A stretch of 60,265 nucleotides of DNA from Deltaproteobacteria bacterium (GTDB lineage: Bacteria; Myxococcota_A; UBA9042): assembly GCA_016875335.1 (NCBI GenBank), contig VGRO01000013.1, forward strand, positions 1-60,265. Direction: 5' to 3'. How positions within the stretch are numbered: position 1 is the first letter of the stretch; each line of letters starts with the position of its first letter. The position numbers were made by a program, and so were the translations under genes. Below, piece by piece: positions 1 through 9,403 of this stretch. The notes beneath the pieces are model-generated. The model did not search any database, was not told the DNA's origin, and saw only the letters and a program-made list of their open reading frames with translations.

Positions 1-91
1 ATAAGTCGATCACTCTCACATCAGGACGGAGCCGCGAGTCGGACCTTTGGTCCGCGAGCTGGCGACCCACGGAGCAAGCAAACGGGCCCGA

Positions 92-114
92 GAAATGATT
101 GAGTAAATCATTTC
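92..114 (-). terminator. AT-rich hairpin just downstream of nuoN
   Basis: A perfect 9-bp stem (gaaatgatt at 92-100, aatcatttc at 106-114) with a 5-base loop lies 7 bases past the nuoN stop. It is strikingly AT-rich in GC-rich surroundings. No T-run follows on the minus strand, so it may be an RNA 3'-end stabiliser and not an intrinsic terminator. A second short hairpin (ggacc-ttt-ggtcc) lies at about 41-53. Confidence 0.35.
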
Positions 115-120
115 CTGGCC

Positions 121-1779
121 CTAATGCCCGTGCCCGGCGTGTGGATCGGCGGCGGGCGCGGGTTCTGCAGCGGGAGGTGCCGCCGGGGCCGCCGCAGCCG
201 CTTCGGCGACCTCGGCCTTGCGAGCGCCGGTCGGGGCCATGTCATAGGCCAGGTGCGCCGACGCCACGCCAGTGCGAATGCTCGCCACCGCTCGTTGGCC
301 GACCGACATGGCGCGGCCCGGCAGGGCGCCGATGACCAGGATGCCAGCCGCGGCGATGGCCATGGCCCAGTCCAGGCTCGGCTCGCGGATGTACTCGCGC
401 TGCACCCGACCCTCTGGCCGCATGTAGACGAACACGGTCACTCGCAAGTAGTAGTAGGCACTGACCACCGAGTTGATCACAAGGACCACGACGTGGATCA
501 GGTACTTGCCGTCGTCGACCGCCAATACGTCGCGCACCAGTTGCAGCTTGCCGAAGAAGCCGAGCGTCGGCGGCACGCCGGCCAGCGAGATCATGGCCAG
601 CGCCAACACCGCGCCCGCGAACGGATGCCGACGGCCCAGGCCAGCCAGTTGAGCCTCGCCGGTCAACTCTTCGCCCGACTTGCCGACCGCGGCCAACGCC
701 GCGAACGCCGCCAGCGAAGCCAGCGCATAGCCGACCAGGTAGAAGGGCACCGCCCCCGTGGGCTGCAGGTAGCCGCGGAACTGCGGGTCGGCGACCACGG
801 CCACGCAGCCGAGCAGCAAATAGCCGGCGTGCGCCACCGACGAGTAGGCCAGGATGCGTTTGACGTTGCGCTGCGTCAGCGCCAGCAGGTTGCCGACGGT
901 CATGCTCAGCACCGCCACCGTCGCCAGGATCTTGGGCAGCGCCGTGTGCAACACGTCCATCGCGGGGCCGGACATCGCCACGTACAAGAACTTGACCAGC
1001 GCAGCAAAGCCCGCGACCTTGACGGCCGAGGCCATGAACCCGGTCACCGGCGTCGGGGCGCCCTCGTAGGCGTCCGGCGCCCACATGTGGAAGGGTGCAG
1101 CCGCCACCTTGAACAGGAACGCCGCCCCAGTCAGCGCCACCGCCAGGCCGAGCCAGAAATCGCCGTTGGCGACCGGCGTGCGCAGCGCCCTCGCGATCTC
1201 GATGTAGGTGGTGCTGCCCGACAGCCCGTACACAAACGCCATGCCGTACAACAGCAGCGCCGACGCGACCGAGCCCATGATGAAATACTTCATGCCCGCT
1301 TCGACGCTGCCGAGCGAGGTCCGCTTGAAGGCGACGAGCGCGTAGACCGCCATCGACATGATCTCGAGCGCGATGAAAAGCGAAATCAGGCTCTCGGCCG
1401 CGACCATGCACGACATGCCGAACGCGGCGAAGTTGACCAGCGCGTAGTACTCGCCATAACTGGCGCCGTGCTCGACCAGCCAGCGCGGGCTCGACAGGTG
1501 GGTCAACGCCGTACACAGGCCGACCAGCGCGACAAAGAAAAGCGAGTAGTTGCTGGCCGAAAGATGGTAGGCAAACGCGACCGACCGCATTTCGTGCGGG
1601 CCGAACTTGTACAGCAGCACCGCGGCGACGACCGCGAGCCCCGAAAAAGCCGCACCAAACCAGCCCCAGAATCGCCGGCTCGCCTCGTCGGCTTTGAGGA
1701 ACGGATCCACCACCAGGGTGAAAAGGGCCGCGAAAAGCAGGATCAACTGCGGAGCGACCAGCGCCAGATCGTGCAGCAT
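121..1779 (-). CDS. nuoN: NADH-quinone oxidoreductase subunit N (NuoN)
   Basis: One of the three antiporter-like, proton-pumping membrane subunits of respiratory complex I. The 552-residue product is a multi-spanning hydrophobic protein with the conserved Lys/His-containing helices of the proton-translocating (MrpD-like) family, for example the segment around YEGAPTPVTGFMASAVK and QRNVKRILAYSSVAHAGY. It is the last gene of a minus-strand nuoEFJKLMN operon and starts 10 bases after nuoM, with AGGAG placed before ATG. An Ala/Pro-rich tail ends in PHAGHGH. That tail is absent from most NuoN proteins, and its His content resembles the NuoJ tail, so it may bind metal. The family call is secure; the role of the tail is unknown. 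Confidence 0.96.
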   Translation of the reverse strand: MLHDLALVAPQLILLFAALFTLVVDPFLKADEASRRFWGWFGAAFSGLAVVAAVLLYKFGPHEMRSVAFAYHLSASNYSLFFVALVGLCTALTHLSSPRWLVEHGASYGEYYALVNFAAFGMSCMVAAESLISLFIALEIMSMAVYALVAFKRTSLGSVEAGMKYFIMGSVASALLLYGMAFVYGLSGSTTYIEIARALRTPVANGDFWLGLAVALTGAAFLFKVAAAPFHMWAPDAYEGAPTPVTGFMASAVKVAGFAALVKFLYVAMSGPAMDVLHTALPKILATVAVLSMTVGNLLALTQRNVKRILAYSSVAHAGYLLLGCVAVVADPQFRGYLQPTGAVPFYLVGYALASLAAFAALAAVGKSGEELTGEAQLAGLGRRHPFAGAVLALAMISLAGVPPTLGFFGKLQLVRDVLAVDDGKYLIHVVVLVINSVVSAYYYLRVTVFVYMRPEGRVQREYIREPSLDWAMAIAAAGILVIGALPGRAMSVGQRAVASIRTGVASAHLAYDMAPTGARKAEVAEAAAAAPAAPPAAEPAPAADPHAGHGH

Positions 1780-1789
1780 CGGGTGGCTC

Positions 1790-3445
1790 CTATTCGGTCG
1801 CGGCGGCGGCGGGGCGGTGGTGCAGGGCCGCGCGCTGCTCGCGTTGGTAGTCGGCGGGCGACCGAGTCTGCTGGATTTGCGGGCGCAGCGGCGCGACCAT
1901 CGCGTGTACGGTGGCCTCGGACAGGTGCAGCCACCCCGACGGCTTGACGCCGATCCACAGGATGAACACCGCCAGGACCCCGACGATGAAGCGCTCGCGC
2001 CAGCCGATATCGCGCAGGTGCGCCATGTCCGGGTTGGTCAGTTCGCCGAAGAACACGCGGCGCACCACGCTGAGCATGTACACGGCGCCGAGCACGATGC
2101 CCAACGTCGCGATGCCCGTGCCGATGAGCACCACATTGCGCCATACATAGCCGCCGTCGGTGCGCGGCAAGAGCGCGGACTGCACGCCTTCCTTGAACGA
2201 CCCGGCAAAGATCAGGAACTCGCCGACAAAGCCGTTGGTCAGTGGCAAGGCGATCGAACTCATGGTCACGAACACGAAAAACGCAGCGAACACGGGCATT
2301 TTCTTGGCGATGCCGCCAAAGGCCTCGATTTCGCGGGTGTGGGCCCGCTCGTAGACGAATCCGACCAGGAAGAACAAGGCCCCGGTCGACAGGCCGTGGT
2401 TCACGCCCTGCAGGATCGCGCCCTGCAGCGCCTCTTCGTTGAACACGGCGATGCCGAGCAACACGAACCCCAAGTGCGAGACCGAGCTATACGCCACCAG
2501 CCGCTTGACGTCGGTCTGCACGTAGGCCATCAGGGCGCCAAAGACGATGCCGATGACCGCAAGGGCCACGAACACCCAGGCATAGCGGCCCATGGCGCCC
2601 GGGAAAAGCGGAATCGCAAAGCGCAACAGCCCGTAGGTGCCGAGCTTGAGCAGCACCCCGGCCAGGATGACCGAACCCGGCGTCGGCGCCTCGGTGTGCG
2701 CATCGGGCAGCCAGGTGTGGAACGGGAACGCCGGCACCTTGATGAGGAACGCCACCGCGAAGGCACCGAAAAGCCACATCTGCTCCTGGTCGGTCAGCTT
2801 GGCGGCGACCACGTCGGTCAGCCGGAATGAGCCGCCGGCCTTGTGGTACAGCACCAGGATCGCGACCAGCATCAACAGCGACCCGAACATCGTATAGATG
2901 AAGAACTTGACCGTCGCGTAGATGCGGTCCTTGCCGCCCCAGATGCCGATCATCAGGTACATCGGCACCAGCATCACTTCCCAGAACACGTAGAACGCCA
3001 GCAGGTCGGTCGCCAGCAGCGATCCCAACATGCCGGTCTCGAGCACCAGCATGGCGATGCTGAATTCCTTGAAGCGCGTCTCGATGGTCGAGAATGCGCC
3101 CAGGTACACCAGCGGCACCAAGCCGGCGGTCAGCAGCACGTACGGCAGCGACAGCCCGTCGATGCCCAGCGTCCAGCGGGCGTTGACCGCGGGAATCCAG
3201 GCGAAATCGTCGACGCGCTGCATGCCGGCGATCCCCGGATCGACCGCGCCGAACACCACCAGTGCCACCAGCAACACCGCCAGCGATCCCACCAGCCCGA
3301 GCGCCTTGTGCGCCCAGCCGTGCTCGCCCGGGACCATCAACTGCGCGACGGCGAACACCGTCGGCAAGAGCACGAGCAGCGTCAAGAGCGGAAAACCGCC
3401 GCCGGACACCGGTTGCAGCCACGCCTGGGTCAGGACTTCATGCAT
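1790..3445 (-). CDS. nuoM: NADH-quinone oxidoreductase subunit M (NuoM)
   Basis: Second antiporter-like membrane subunit of complex I. The 551-residue protein shows the typical order: N-terminal helices, FYVFWEVMLVPMYLMIGIWG (the conserved Glu in the TM5 region), WLPDAHTEAPTPGSVILAG and QTDVKRLVAYSSVSHLGF, where the Lys and His residues of the proton channel are found. Length fits the family (about 500-560). It lies 18 bases after nuoL and 10 before nuoN, so it is part of the same transcript. The C-terminal tail is Arg/Gln/Ala-rich and not conserved. Confidence 0.97.
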   Translation of the reverse strand: MHEVLTQAWLQPVSGGGFPLLTLLVLLPTVFAVAQLMVPGEHGWAHKALGLVGSLAVLLVALVVFGAVDPGIAGMQRVDDFAWIPAVNARWTLGIDGLSLPYVLLTAGLVPLVYLGAFSTIETRFKEFSIAMLVLETGMLGSLLATDLLAFYVFWEVMLVPMYLMIGIWGGKDRIYATVKFFIYTMFGSLLMLVAILVLYHKAGGSFRLTDVVAAKLTDQEQMWLFGAFAVAFLIKVPAFPFHTWLPDAHTEAPTPGSVILAGVLLKLGTYGLLRFAIPLFPGAMGRYAWVFVALAVIGIVFGALMAYVQTDVKRLVAYSSVSHLGFVLLGIAVFNEEALQGAILQGVNHGLSTGALFFLVGFVYERAHTREIEAFGGIAKKMPVFAAFFVFVTMSSIALPLTNGFVGEFLIFAGSFKEGVQSALLPRTDGGYVWRNVVLIGTGIATLGIVLGAVYMLSVVRRVFFGELTNPDMAHLRDIGWRERFIVGVLAVFILWIGVKPSGWLHLSEATVHAMVAPLRPQIQQTRSPADYQREQRAALHHRPAAAATE

Positions 3446-3463
3446 CGCAACACCTCGGGCGGC

Positions 3464-5590
3464 CTAGATGAGGTACCAGGTCAAGGCGGCGAGCCCGACG
3501 GCGACACCCACCAGGTACGTCTGCACTTCACCGGTTTGCACCAGCCGGCCGAGGTGCGAGAAGCCAATCAAGACCATGCCGGGGCCGCGCACCATCAGGC
3601 CGTCGACCAGCAGGCGATCGACCAGTTGGAAAAGGAACTGCGAAATCCAGCGCAGCGGCAGCACCAGGACGGCGTGGTAGGCCTCGTCGACCCAGTACTT
3701 GTTCAGCAACGTCGCGTAGATCGGCCGCAGCGACTGGGCCATCTGCGCGGTCTTTTCAGTGGGGCCGGCCTTGTAGAGCGACCACGCCAGCGCCACGCCG
3801 GTCGCGGCCACGGCCACCGACAGCCCCATCAGGCCGTATTCGACCGCCGGTTCCAGGTGGCCGGTCACCAGCTCCTTGCCGCGCGCCAGCACCGGGTCCA
3901 GCCACTGGCTGAATTTGTTCCAATGGCCGTGGTTGAACGGCGTGCCGAGCCAACCGGCGCACACGGACAAGACCGCCAGAATCTGCAACGGCACGCCCAT
4001 CGGCCAGGGCGCGTCGTGCGCGTGGTCGTAGGTGTGGTGATCGCCGCGGTATGACCCCGAGAAGGTCATCAAGTACAGGCGGAACATGTAGAACGCCGTC
4101 ATCAGCGCGGCGAGCAACCCCAACGCGAACGCGATCTTGCGCGCGACCGCCAGCCGCTCGACCGACGCACGCCACTCGGCCTTGAGCTCGGCCGCCTTCT
4201 TGGTGACGTCGGCCCGATCCACCTCGCCCGGCGATTTGCCCGCGCGAATGGCGGCGCCGACCGCGTGCGTCTCGGCCTGCCGCTGGAAGCCAGGCCCGTA
4301 GTACTTTTCCAGGCGGTCCAAATCCGGGTGGAAGGCGACCGTTTCGGCCAGGATCGCGTCTTTGGAGAAGAAGCCGGCGAGCGGCGGCAGGCCAGCAATG
4401 GCGATGCAACTGACCAGGAAGGTTGTGCGGATGACCGGCAGTTTCTTGGCGAGGCCGCCCATCTTGCGGATGTCCTGTTCGTGGTGCAGCGCGTGGATGA
4501 CGGCGCCCGCGCCCAAGAACAGGCATGCCTTGAAGAACGCATGGGTGAAAAGGTGGAAAATGCCGGCCGCAAACGCGCCCGCGCCGACCGCGATGAACAT
4601 GTAGCCCAGCTGCGACACCGTCGAGTAGGCGAGTACCTTCTTGATGTCGTTCTGGACCAGACCAATCGAGGCGGCGACCAGCGCGGTGAGCGCGCCCACC
4701 AGCATCACCACGGTCATGGCGTGCGGACTCAGCGCAAACAAGAAGTTCAGTCGCGCGATCATGTATACGCCGGCCGTGACCATGGTCGCTGCGTGGATCA
4801 GCGCCGACACCGGGGTCGGGCCGGCCATCGCGTCGGGCAGCCACACGTACAACGGAATCTGCGCGCTCTTGCCGGCGGCGCCCACGAAAAGCAGCAGGCA
4901 AATCAACGTGATCGTCGGCGCGTGGGCGACGGTCGCCACCTTGTCCGAGAACATCGACTTGAGCGCATCGTAGTCCACCGACCCGTTGCCGTACGCGAGC
5001 AGCAGGAAAATCGCGACCACGAAGCCGATGTCGCCGATGCGATTGACTACAAAGGCCTTCTGCCCGGCCTCGGCCTTGTCCATGTCCTTGAACCAGAAGC
5101 CGATGAGCAGGTACGAACAGGCACCGACGCCCTCCCAGCCGATGAAGAGCATCGCCAGGTTCTTGCCGAGCACGAGCATCAGCATCGAGAAGATGAACAG
5201 GTTGAGGTAGCTGAAATAGCGCGCGATCCCCGCGTCGTGGTCCATGTAGGCGGTCGAGTACAAGTGCACCAGAAAGCCGACACCGGTGACCACCAGGATC
5301 ATCACCGCCGACAGGGGGTCGAGCAGGAACGCCATGTCGAACGAATACGAGCCCGCCGCGATCCACCGGAACGCCTCGAAACGAAAGGCCGCGTCCGGGT
5401 TGACCACGGTTGCCGTGCGCAAGGCCAGGAACGCCTGGACCGACAAGGCAAACGAACCGAGCACTGCGGCGTTGGCGACGAAATAGGTCGCCTGCTTGGG
5501 CAGACGCTTGCCGATCAGGCCATTGACGATGCCGCCGAGCAGCGGCAGCAGCACAATGATCGGCAGCAGGATCGCGGGATTGTTCTCCAC
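3464..5590 (-). CDS. nuoL: NADH-quinone oxidoreductase subunit L (NuoL)
   Basis: The distal antiporter-like subunit of complex I, which also carries the long lateral helix. At 708 residues it is longer than the usual 610-670. Core motifs are present: FIGWEGVGACSYLLIGFW, PLYVWLPDAMAGPTPVSALI and QNDIKKVLAYSTVSQLGYM. The extra length comes largely from a charged, probably helical insert at roughly residues 417-487 (about 4130-4340), between GFFSKDAIL and the next membrane helix, where most homologues have a short loop. The start is GTG with GGGAG upstream. Flanked by nuoK and nuoM. Confidence 0.97.
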   Translation of the reverse strand: MENNPAILLPIIVLLPLLGGIVNGLIGKRLPKQATYFVANAAVLGSFALSVQAFLALRTATVVNPDAAFRFEAFRWIAAGSYSFDMAFLLDPLSAVMILVVTGVGFLVHLYSTAYMDHDAGIARYFSYLNLFIFSMLMLVLGKNLAMLFIGWEGVGACSYLLIGFWFKDMDKAEAGQKAFVVNRIGDIGFVVAIFLLLAYGNGSVDYDALKSMFSDKVATVAHAPTITLICLLLFVGAAGKSAQIPLYVWLPDAMAGPTPVSALIHAATMVTAGVYMIARLNFLFALSPHAMTVVMLVGALTALVAASIGLVQNDIKKVLAYSTVSQLGYMFIAVGAGAFAAGIFHLFTHAFFKACLFLGAGAVIHALHHEQDIRKMGGLAKKLPVIRTTFLVSCIAIAGLPPLAGFFSKDAILAETVAFHPDLDRLEKYYGPGFQRQAETHAVGAAIRAGKSPGEVDRADVTKKAAELKAEWRASVERLAVARKIAFALGLLAALMTAFYMFRLYLMTFSGSYRGDHHTYDHAHDAPWPMGVPLQILAVLSVCAGWLGTPFNHGHWNKFSQWLDPVLARGKELVTGHLEPAVEYGLMGLSVAVAATGVALAWSLYKAGPTEKTAQMAQSLRPIYATLLNKYWVDEAYHAVLVLPLRWISQFLFQLVDRLLVDGLMVRGPGMVLIGFSHLGRLVQTGEVQTYLVGVAVGLAALTWYLI

Positions 5591-5611
5591 GTTCGTTCTC
5601 CCGGAGGCTGG

Positions 5612-5920
5612 CTACCGCTTGAGCAGCTTGAGGTCGTCGATCCACACGGTGCCCTTGATCCGGAACACCGCCAACACCATGGCCAAGCCCACCGCCGCCT
5701 CGGCCGCCGCGACCGCGATGATGAAGAAGGCCAGCACATGGCCCTCGGTCCAGCCGTGGTAGCGCGAAAACGCCACCAACGTCAGGTTGACGGCGTTGAG
5801 CATCAACTCCACCGACATCAGCAGCACGAGCACGTTGCGGCGGGTCAGCACGCCGACCAACCCGATGGTGAAAAGGACTGCGCCCAGGACCAGCAGGTGC
5901 CCCAGCGGTATGGCTGTCAT
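5612..5920 (-). CDS. nuoK: NADH-quinone oxidoreductase subunit K (NuoK)
   Basis: Small MrpC-like membrane subunit of complex I, 102 residues with three predicted helices. The two buried glutamates of the family are visible in [15 protein letters not shown] and in the later [11 protein letters not shown] segment. A GGGAG sequence precedes the ATG. Lies 28 bases after nuoJ and 21 before nuoL. Confidence 0.97.
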   Translation of the reverse strand: MTAIPLGHLLVLGAVLFTIGLVGVLTRRNVLVLLMSVELMLNAVNLTLVAFSRYHGWTEGHVLAFFIIAVAAAEAAVGLAMVLAVFRIKGTVWIDDLKLLKR

Positions 5921-5948
5921 CGCGTTCTCCCGCCTGTGTCGTCGTTCG

Positions 5949-6584
5949 CTAGTGGTGGCCGCCGCCGTGGTGTCCGTCGCCGGCCTCGGCGTCGTGGTCG
6001 TCGCCCTTGTGGGCGAGCCGCGTCAGCTTGGCCGGGGGCGGCACCGGAGCGTCGACGTACTTGAGCGATTTCTTCGCCAGCGCCACCGCGGCGACCGCAG
6101 CCACCAACAACAGGACCGACGCCAGTTCGAACGGCACCATGAAGGTGCTGTAGAGCATCCGGCCCACGGTCTTGATGGTCCCGTAGTTGGCGTACACCGG
6201 GTCGGCGAGGTCGACCGCCTTGGCGCCGGCCGATGCGATGGTGAGCGCCGTGAGCAGCTTGCCGAACACGAAAAGCCCAAGGACGCCCGCGACGATCTTG
6301 GTCAAGGTCAGCTTGGCCGGCAGGATCTCGTTGGGCGACAGGTTCAGCAGCATGATGACGAACGTGAAAAGCACCATGATCGCGCCAGCGTAGACGATGA
6401 TCTGCAGCGCGGTCAGCAAGTGGGCCGACAGCAGGGCGTACAGGCCGGCCAGGCAGAAAAGCGCGGCGATGAGCAGCAAAGCCGAGTGGATCGGGTTGCG
6501 GCCCGTGGTCGGCAGCAACATGGCCGCCGCCGAACCGACGGCGCCTGCGGCCAGCACGTAGAAGATCACCAGTTCTGCCGACAT
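5949..6584 (-). CDS. nuoJ: NADH-quinone oxidoreductase subunit J (NuoJ)
   Basis: Membrane subunit J of complex I, 211 residues. The helical core includes the conserved [21 protein letters not shown] segment around TM3, which undergoes the pi-bulge transition in known structures. The start chosen is the ATG at 6584 behind GGGAGGG; the longer open frame upstream is a shadow of nuoF. The C-terminus is unusual: after the last helix there is a hydrophilic tail ending in a run of His and Gly (GHHGGGHH), paralleling the His-rich end of NuoN. Confidence 0.95.
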   Translation of the reverse strand: MSAELVIFYVLAAGAVGSAAAMLLPTTGRNPIHSALLLIAALFCLAGLYALLSAHLLTALQIIVYAGAIMVLFTFVIMLLNLSPNEILPAKLTLTKIVAGVLGLFVFGKLLTALTIASAGAKAVDLADPVYANYGTIKTVGRMLYSTFMVPFELASVLLLVAAVAAVALAKKSLKYVDAPVPPPAKLTRLAHKGDDHDAEAGDGHHGGGHH

Positions 6585-6612
6585 GGGCCCTCCCGGACGG
6601 TTCGACGCTTCG

Positions 6613-7875
6613 CTACGCCGCGGCCGCGGCGCGCTGGCGAATGGCCGCTTCGAGTTGTGGGCGGAATTTCTTGCAGATCGATCGAATCGGCCACGCCGCC
6701 GCTTCGCCGTGTGCGCAAATCGTGTTGCCGTCGATGCCGTTGCACGCGTCGACGAGCAGGTCGATGGCCTCTTCGCCGGCCGCGCCCGCGTCGAGCTTCT
6801 GGACGATGGCGTGCAACCAGCCGGTGCCCTGCCGGCACGGCGTGCACTGGCCGCAGCTTTCGTGCTGATAGAACTTGGCCACGCGGCCCATGACGCCAAT
6901 CAGGTCGGTGCCCTCGGCGATGACGGTGATGCAGGCGGTTCCGAGCATCGACCCCACGGCCTTGAGGCCGTCGAAGTCCATCGGCACGTCGATCTCGTCT
7001 TTGGTCAAGAACGGACACGACGATCCGCCCGGGATGATCGCCAAGATTTCCTTGTCGTCGAGGATACCGCCGCCGAGGTCGTAGATGATCTCGCGCATCG
7101 GCGTGCCCATCGGCACTTCGAACAGCCCGGGGTTCTTGACGTGGCCCGATACGCCGACCAACTTGGTGCCGCCGTTCTTGGGCGAACCGAGGTCGCACCA
7201 CGCCGCGCCACCCATCTCCAAGATGACCGGCACCGCCGCCAGCGTCTCGGTGTTGTTGACGATGGTCGGGTAGCCGAACACACCGTAGTTGGCCGGAAAC
7301 GGCGGCTTGAGCCGCGGCATGCCCGGCTTGCCTTCGATGGACTCGATGAGCGCCGTCTCCTCGCCGCAGATGTAGGCTCCAGCGCCCGAATGCACGTACA
7401 CGTCGAGGTCGAATCCAGAACCCTGGATGTTCCTGCCCAGCCAGCCGGCCCGGTACATCTGCGCGACGGCGTCTTCGGTCACCGCCTTGCTGTTCCAGTA
7501 TTCGCCGCGGATGTAGATGTAGCAGATGTGCGCGCCGATGGCGTACGCCGAGATCAGGATGCCTTCGAGCTGCCGGAACGGATCCTCTTCCAGGAAGTAC
7601 CGATCCTTGAAGGTGCCCGGTTCGCCTTCGTCGGCGTTGACGACCAAGTAGCGCGGCCGGCCGTCCTTGGGCAGGAACCCCCACTTGGTCCCGGTAGGAA
7701 AACCGGCGCCGCCGCGACCGCGCAGACCAGACGCCTTGACTTCGGCGGTGATGCCGTCGGGGCCGAGTTCCAGCGCCCGCTTCCACATGGCAAAGCCGCC
7801 ATGGTTCAGATAGTTGTCCAGGCGCGTGAAATCGACGCCCAGGTGGCTGCGCAACAGCAGGCGCTTTTCAGGCAT
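6613..7875 (-). CDS. nuoF: NADH-quinone oxidoreductase subunit F (NuoF)
   Basis: NADH-binding, FMN-containing subunit of complex I, 420 residues. The Gly-rich nucleotide site GRGGAGFPTGTKW is near residue 55, the FMN segment NADEGEPGTFKDR near 80, and the N3 4Fe-4S cluster motif SCGQCTPCR plus the distal Cys in GNTIC near the C-terminus. Its ATG overlaps the nuoE stop by 8 bases, implying translational coupling. The next gene downstream is nuoJ; no nuoG, nuoH or nuoI separates them, unlike the E. coli order. Confidence 0.97.
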   Translation of the reverse strand: MPEKRLLLRSHLGVDFTRLDNYLNHGGFAMWKRALELGPDGITAEVKASGLRGRGGAGFPTGTKWGFLPKDGRPRYLVVNADEGEPGTFKDRYFLEEDPFRQLEGILISAYAIGAHICYIYIRGEYWNSKAVTEDAVAQMYRAGWLGRNIQGSGFDLDVYVHSGAGAYICGEETALIESIEGKPGMPRLKPPFPANYGVFGYPTIVNNTETLAAVPVILEMGGAAWCDLGSPKNGGTKLVGVSGHVKNPGLFEVPMGTPMREIIYDLGGGILDDKEILAIIPGGSSCPFLTKDEIDVPMDFDGLKAVGSMLGTACITVIAEGTDLIGVMGRVAKFYQHESCGQCTPCRQGTGWLHAIVQKLDAGAAGEEAIDLLVDACNGIDGNTICAHGEAAAWPIRSICKKFRPQLEAAIRQRAAAAA

Positions 7876-8467
7876 GGCCGGCCTCCGCGAGTGCGCCTTG
7901 ACAGTTGTCCGCGCCGGGCCAGCCGACCGACGGCCCGAGCCGCAGCCCCTCCTCCTGCAACTGCGTGAGCAACTGCTGGAATTGCGCCGGCGTGACCCTG
8001 AAGTAGTCCTTCTTGTTGACTTGCAACGTCGGGGCCCGCTCGCACGCGCACAGGCATTGCACCGCTTCGAGGGTGAAAAGCCCGTCTTCGCTGGTCTCGC
8101 CCGGCTGGATGCCGAGGGCGTCCACCGCGACGCGGACCAGGTCGTCGGCACCCAGCAGGTAGCAACTGACATTGGTACAGATTTGCACGTGGTAGCGGCC
8201 GTGGGGCTGCTTGTACAGCATGGTGTAGAACATCGCCGTCGCCAGCACCGCCGACTTCGACAAGCCCAACTCCGCCGCCACCAGATCGAGCACTGCCGGC
8301 GAGAGCCAGCCAAACTCTTCCTGCGCCAGCCACAATACGGGAATCAGCGCGCCCTGTTTGCGCGGATAGCGGCCGAGCAGTTCGGCGACGCGCGCCTTGG
8401 CCGTTGGTGAGAAGGCCAGGCCGTCACTGCAAAACTCTGCCATTGCGCCGCCGATACTTGGTGCCAT
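7868..8467 (-). CDS. nuoE: NADH-quinone oxidoreductase subunit E (NuoE)
   Basis: Thioredoxin-fold 2Fe-2S subunit (N1a cluster) of the NADH dehydrogenase module. The 199-residue form starts at the ATG at 8467; another in-frame ATG 7 codons later is possible. Cluster ligands are the CTNVSC pair and the CLCAC pair. The N-terminal helical part (RYPRKQGALIPVLWLAQEE) is typical. First gene of the nuo operon, divergent from the nucleotidyltransferase at 8648. Confidence 0.95.
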   Translation of the reverse strand: MAPSIGGAMAEFCSDGLAFSPTAKARVAELLGRYPRKQGALIPVLWLAQEEFGWLSPAVLDLVAAELGLSKSAVLATAMFYTMLYKQPHGRYHVQICTNVSCYLLGADDLVRVAVDALGIQPGETSEDGLFTLEAVQCLCACERAPTLQVNKKDYFRVTPAQFQQLLTQLQEEGLRLGPSVGWPGADNCQGALAEAGHA

Positions 8468-8546
8468 CGCAGCCTCGCGGCCTGAGCGTCCGCCGTTGCC
8501 GGTCGGGCCCCTCCCCCAAATCGAGGGGGTGGCCGGACCGCGCGCG

Positions 8547-8576
8547 TGTGTAGCCCCGAGCGGCATGCGCTGTCAA
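8547..8576 (-). promoter_or_regulatory. Candidate promoter of the nuo operon
   Basis: On the minus strand, TTGACA (8576-8571) is followed after 18 bases by TACACA (8552-8547), about 80 bases before the nuoE start. The -35 is perfect and the -10 only partial. Four other minus-strand promoters in this window carry the same -35 box but with 16-base spacing. Confidence 0.45.
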
Positions 8577-8647
8577 GTTGCCGGCATTCCGGTCGATTGG
8601 TTACCCTTGCGCGCCGCGGTGTTGCCTGCCGCCGCCGAGGGGGTGCA

Positions 8648-9403
8648 ATGCGTGGTTTCGTCCTGGCGGCCGGCCTGGGTACGCGGTTGCGACCGTTGAC
8701 CGATGTCCTGCCCAAGCCGCTGGTGCCGGTCGCTGGCGTGCCGCTCTTGCAGCGGGCCATCGGTCAACTGGCGGCCGCGGGTGTGCGGCAGGTAGGCGTC
8801 AATACCTTTCATCTCGGCGAACAGGTTGCGCAGTTTGTGCAAGACGGCGCCCACCTTGGTGTGCGCGCCACCGTGTTCGCGGAGGCGCCAGCGATCCTCG
8901 GAACGGGCGGCGGCTTGAAGAACGCCGAGGCGTACTTGCGCGATGGGGGCGACGCCTTCCTGCTGGCCAATGGCGACGTGTGGCACGATTTCGACCTTCG
9001 CGCGCTGGTGGCCGCCCACCGGCCCGATGCGCTGGCGACGCTCGCCGTGTGCCGGGCGCCCCGCCGGCCTGAACTGCACCAGGTGTTCATCCGCGGCGCG
9101 GGCGGCAACCGCGGCGAAGTCGCGCACATCCGCGGCGCGCCGGCCCAGGCGCCGTCCGACGGTGCGGTCATCTACTCGGGCGTCGGCGTCTACTCGACCC
9201 GCTTGCTCGAATTGTTGCCGGGCGGAGGGGTCGAGGCCTGCCTGGTGCGCCAGGGCTTGGTGCCCGGCCTGGCACAAGGGATGCGGGTCGATACGGTGGA
9301 GTTGCCGGGCGCGTGGTTCGACTGCGGCACGCGCGCCGAGGTGTTGCGGGCGAGCGCCTATGCGCTGCGCGGGCGGGCGGCGGCACAGGCCGCTCGCGCG
9401 TAG
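8648..9403 (+). CDS. Sugar-phosphate nucleotidyltransferase (MurU/GMPP-like)
   Basis: Transfers a nucleotidyl group from an NTP to a sugar 1-phosphate. The 251-residue protein opens with the nucleotidyltransferase signature AAGLGTRLRPLTDVLPKPL, then GTGGGLKNA and the LANGDVWHDFD metal/sugar-site segment, and ends with WFDCGTRAEVL. It lacks the C-terminal beta-helix of ADP-glucose or GlmU enzymes, so its size fits MurNAc-1-phosphate uridylyltransferase or short mannose-1-phosphate guanylyltransferases. Substrate cannot be told from sequence; a NamZ-type muramidase at 52000 makes MurNAc recycling possible. Its last 46 bases overlap the opposing protease gene. Confidence 0.85.
   Translation: MRGFVLAAGLGTRLRPLTDVLPKPLVPVAGVPLLQRAIGQLAAAGVRQVGVNTFHLGEQVAQFVQDGAHLGVRATVFAEAPAILGTGGGLKNAEAYLRDGGDAFLLANGDVWHDFDLRALVAAHRPDALATLAVCRAPRRPELHQVFIRGAGGNRGEVAHIRGAPAQAPSDGAVIYSGVGVYSTRLLELLPGGGVEACLVRQGLVPGLAQGMRVDTVELPGAWFDCGTRAEVLRASAYALRGRAAAQAARA

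Noticed and set aside
124..1947. 607-codon plus-strand frame opposite nuoN
   Set aside because: Antisense shadow; nuoN itself is unmistakable.
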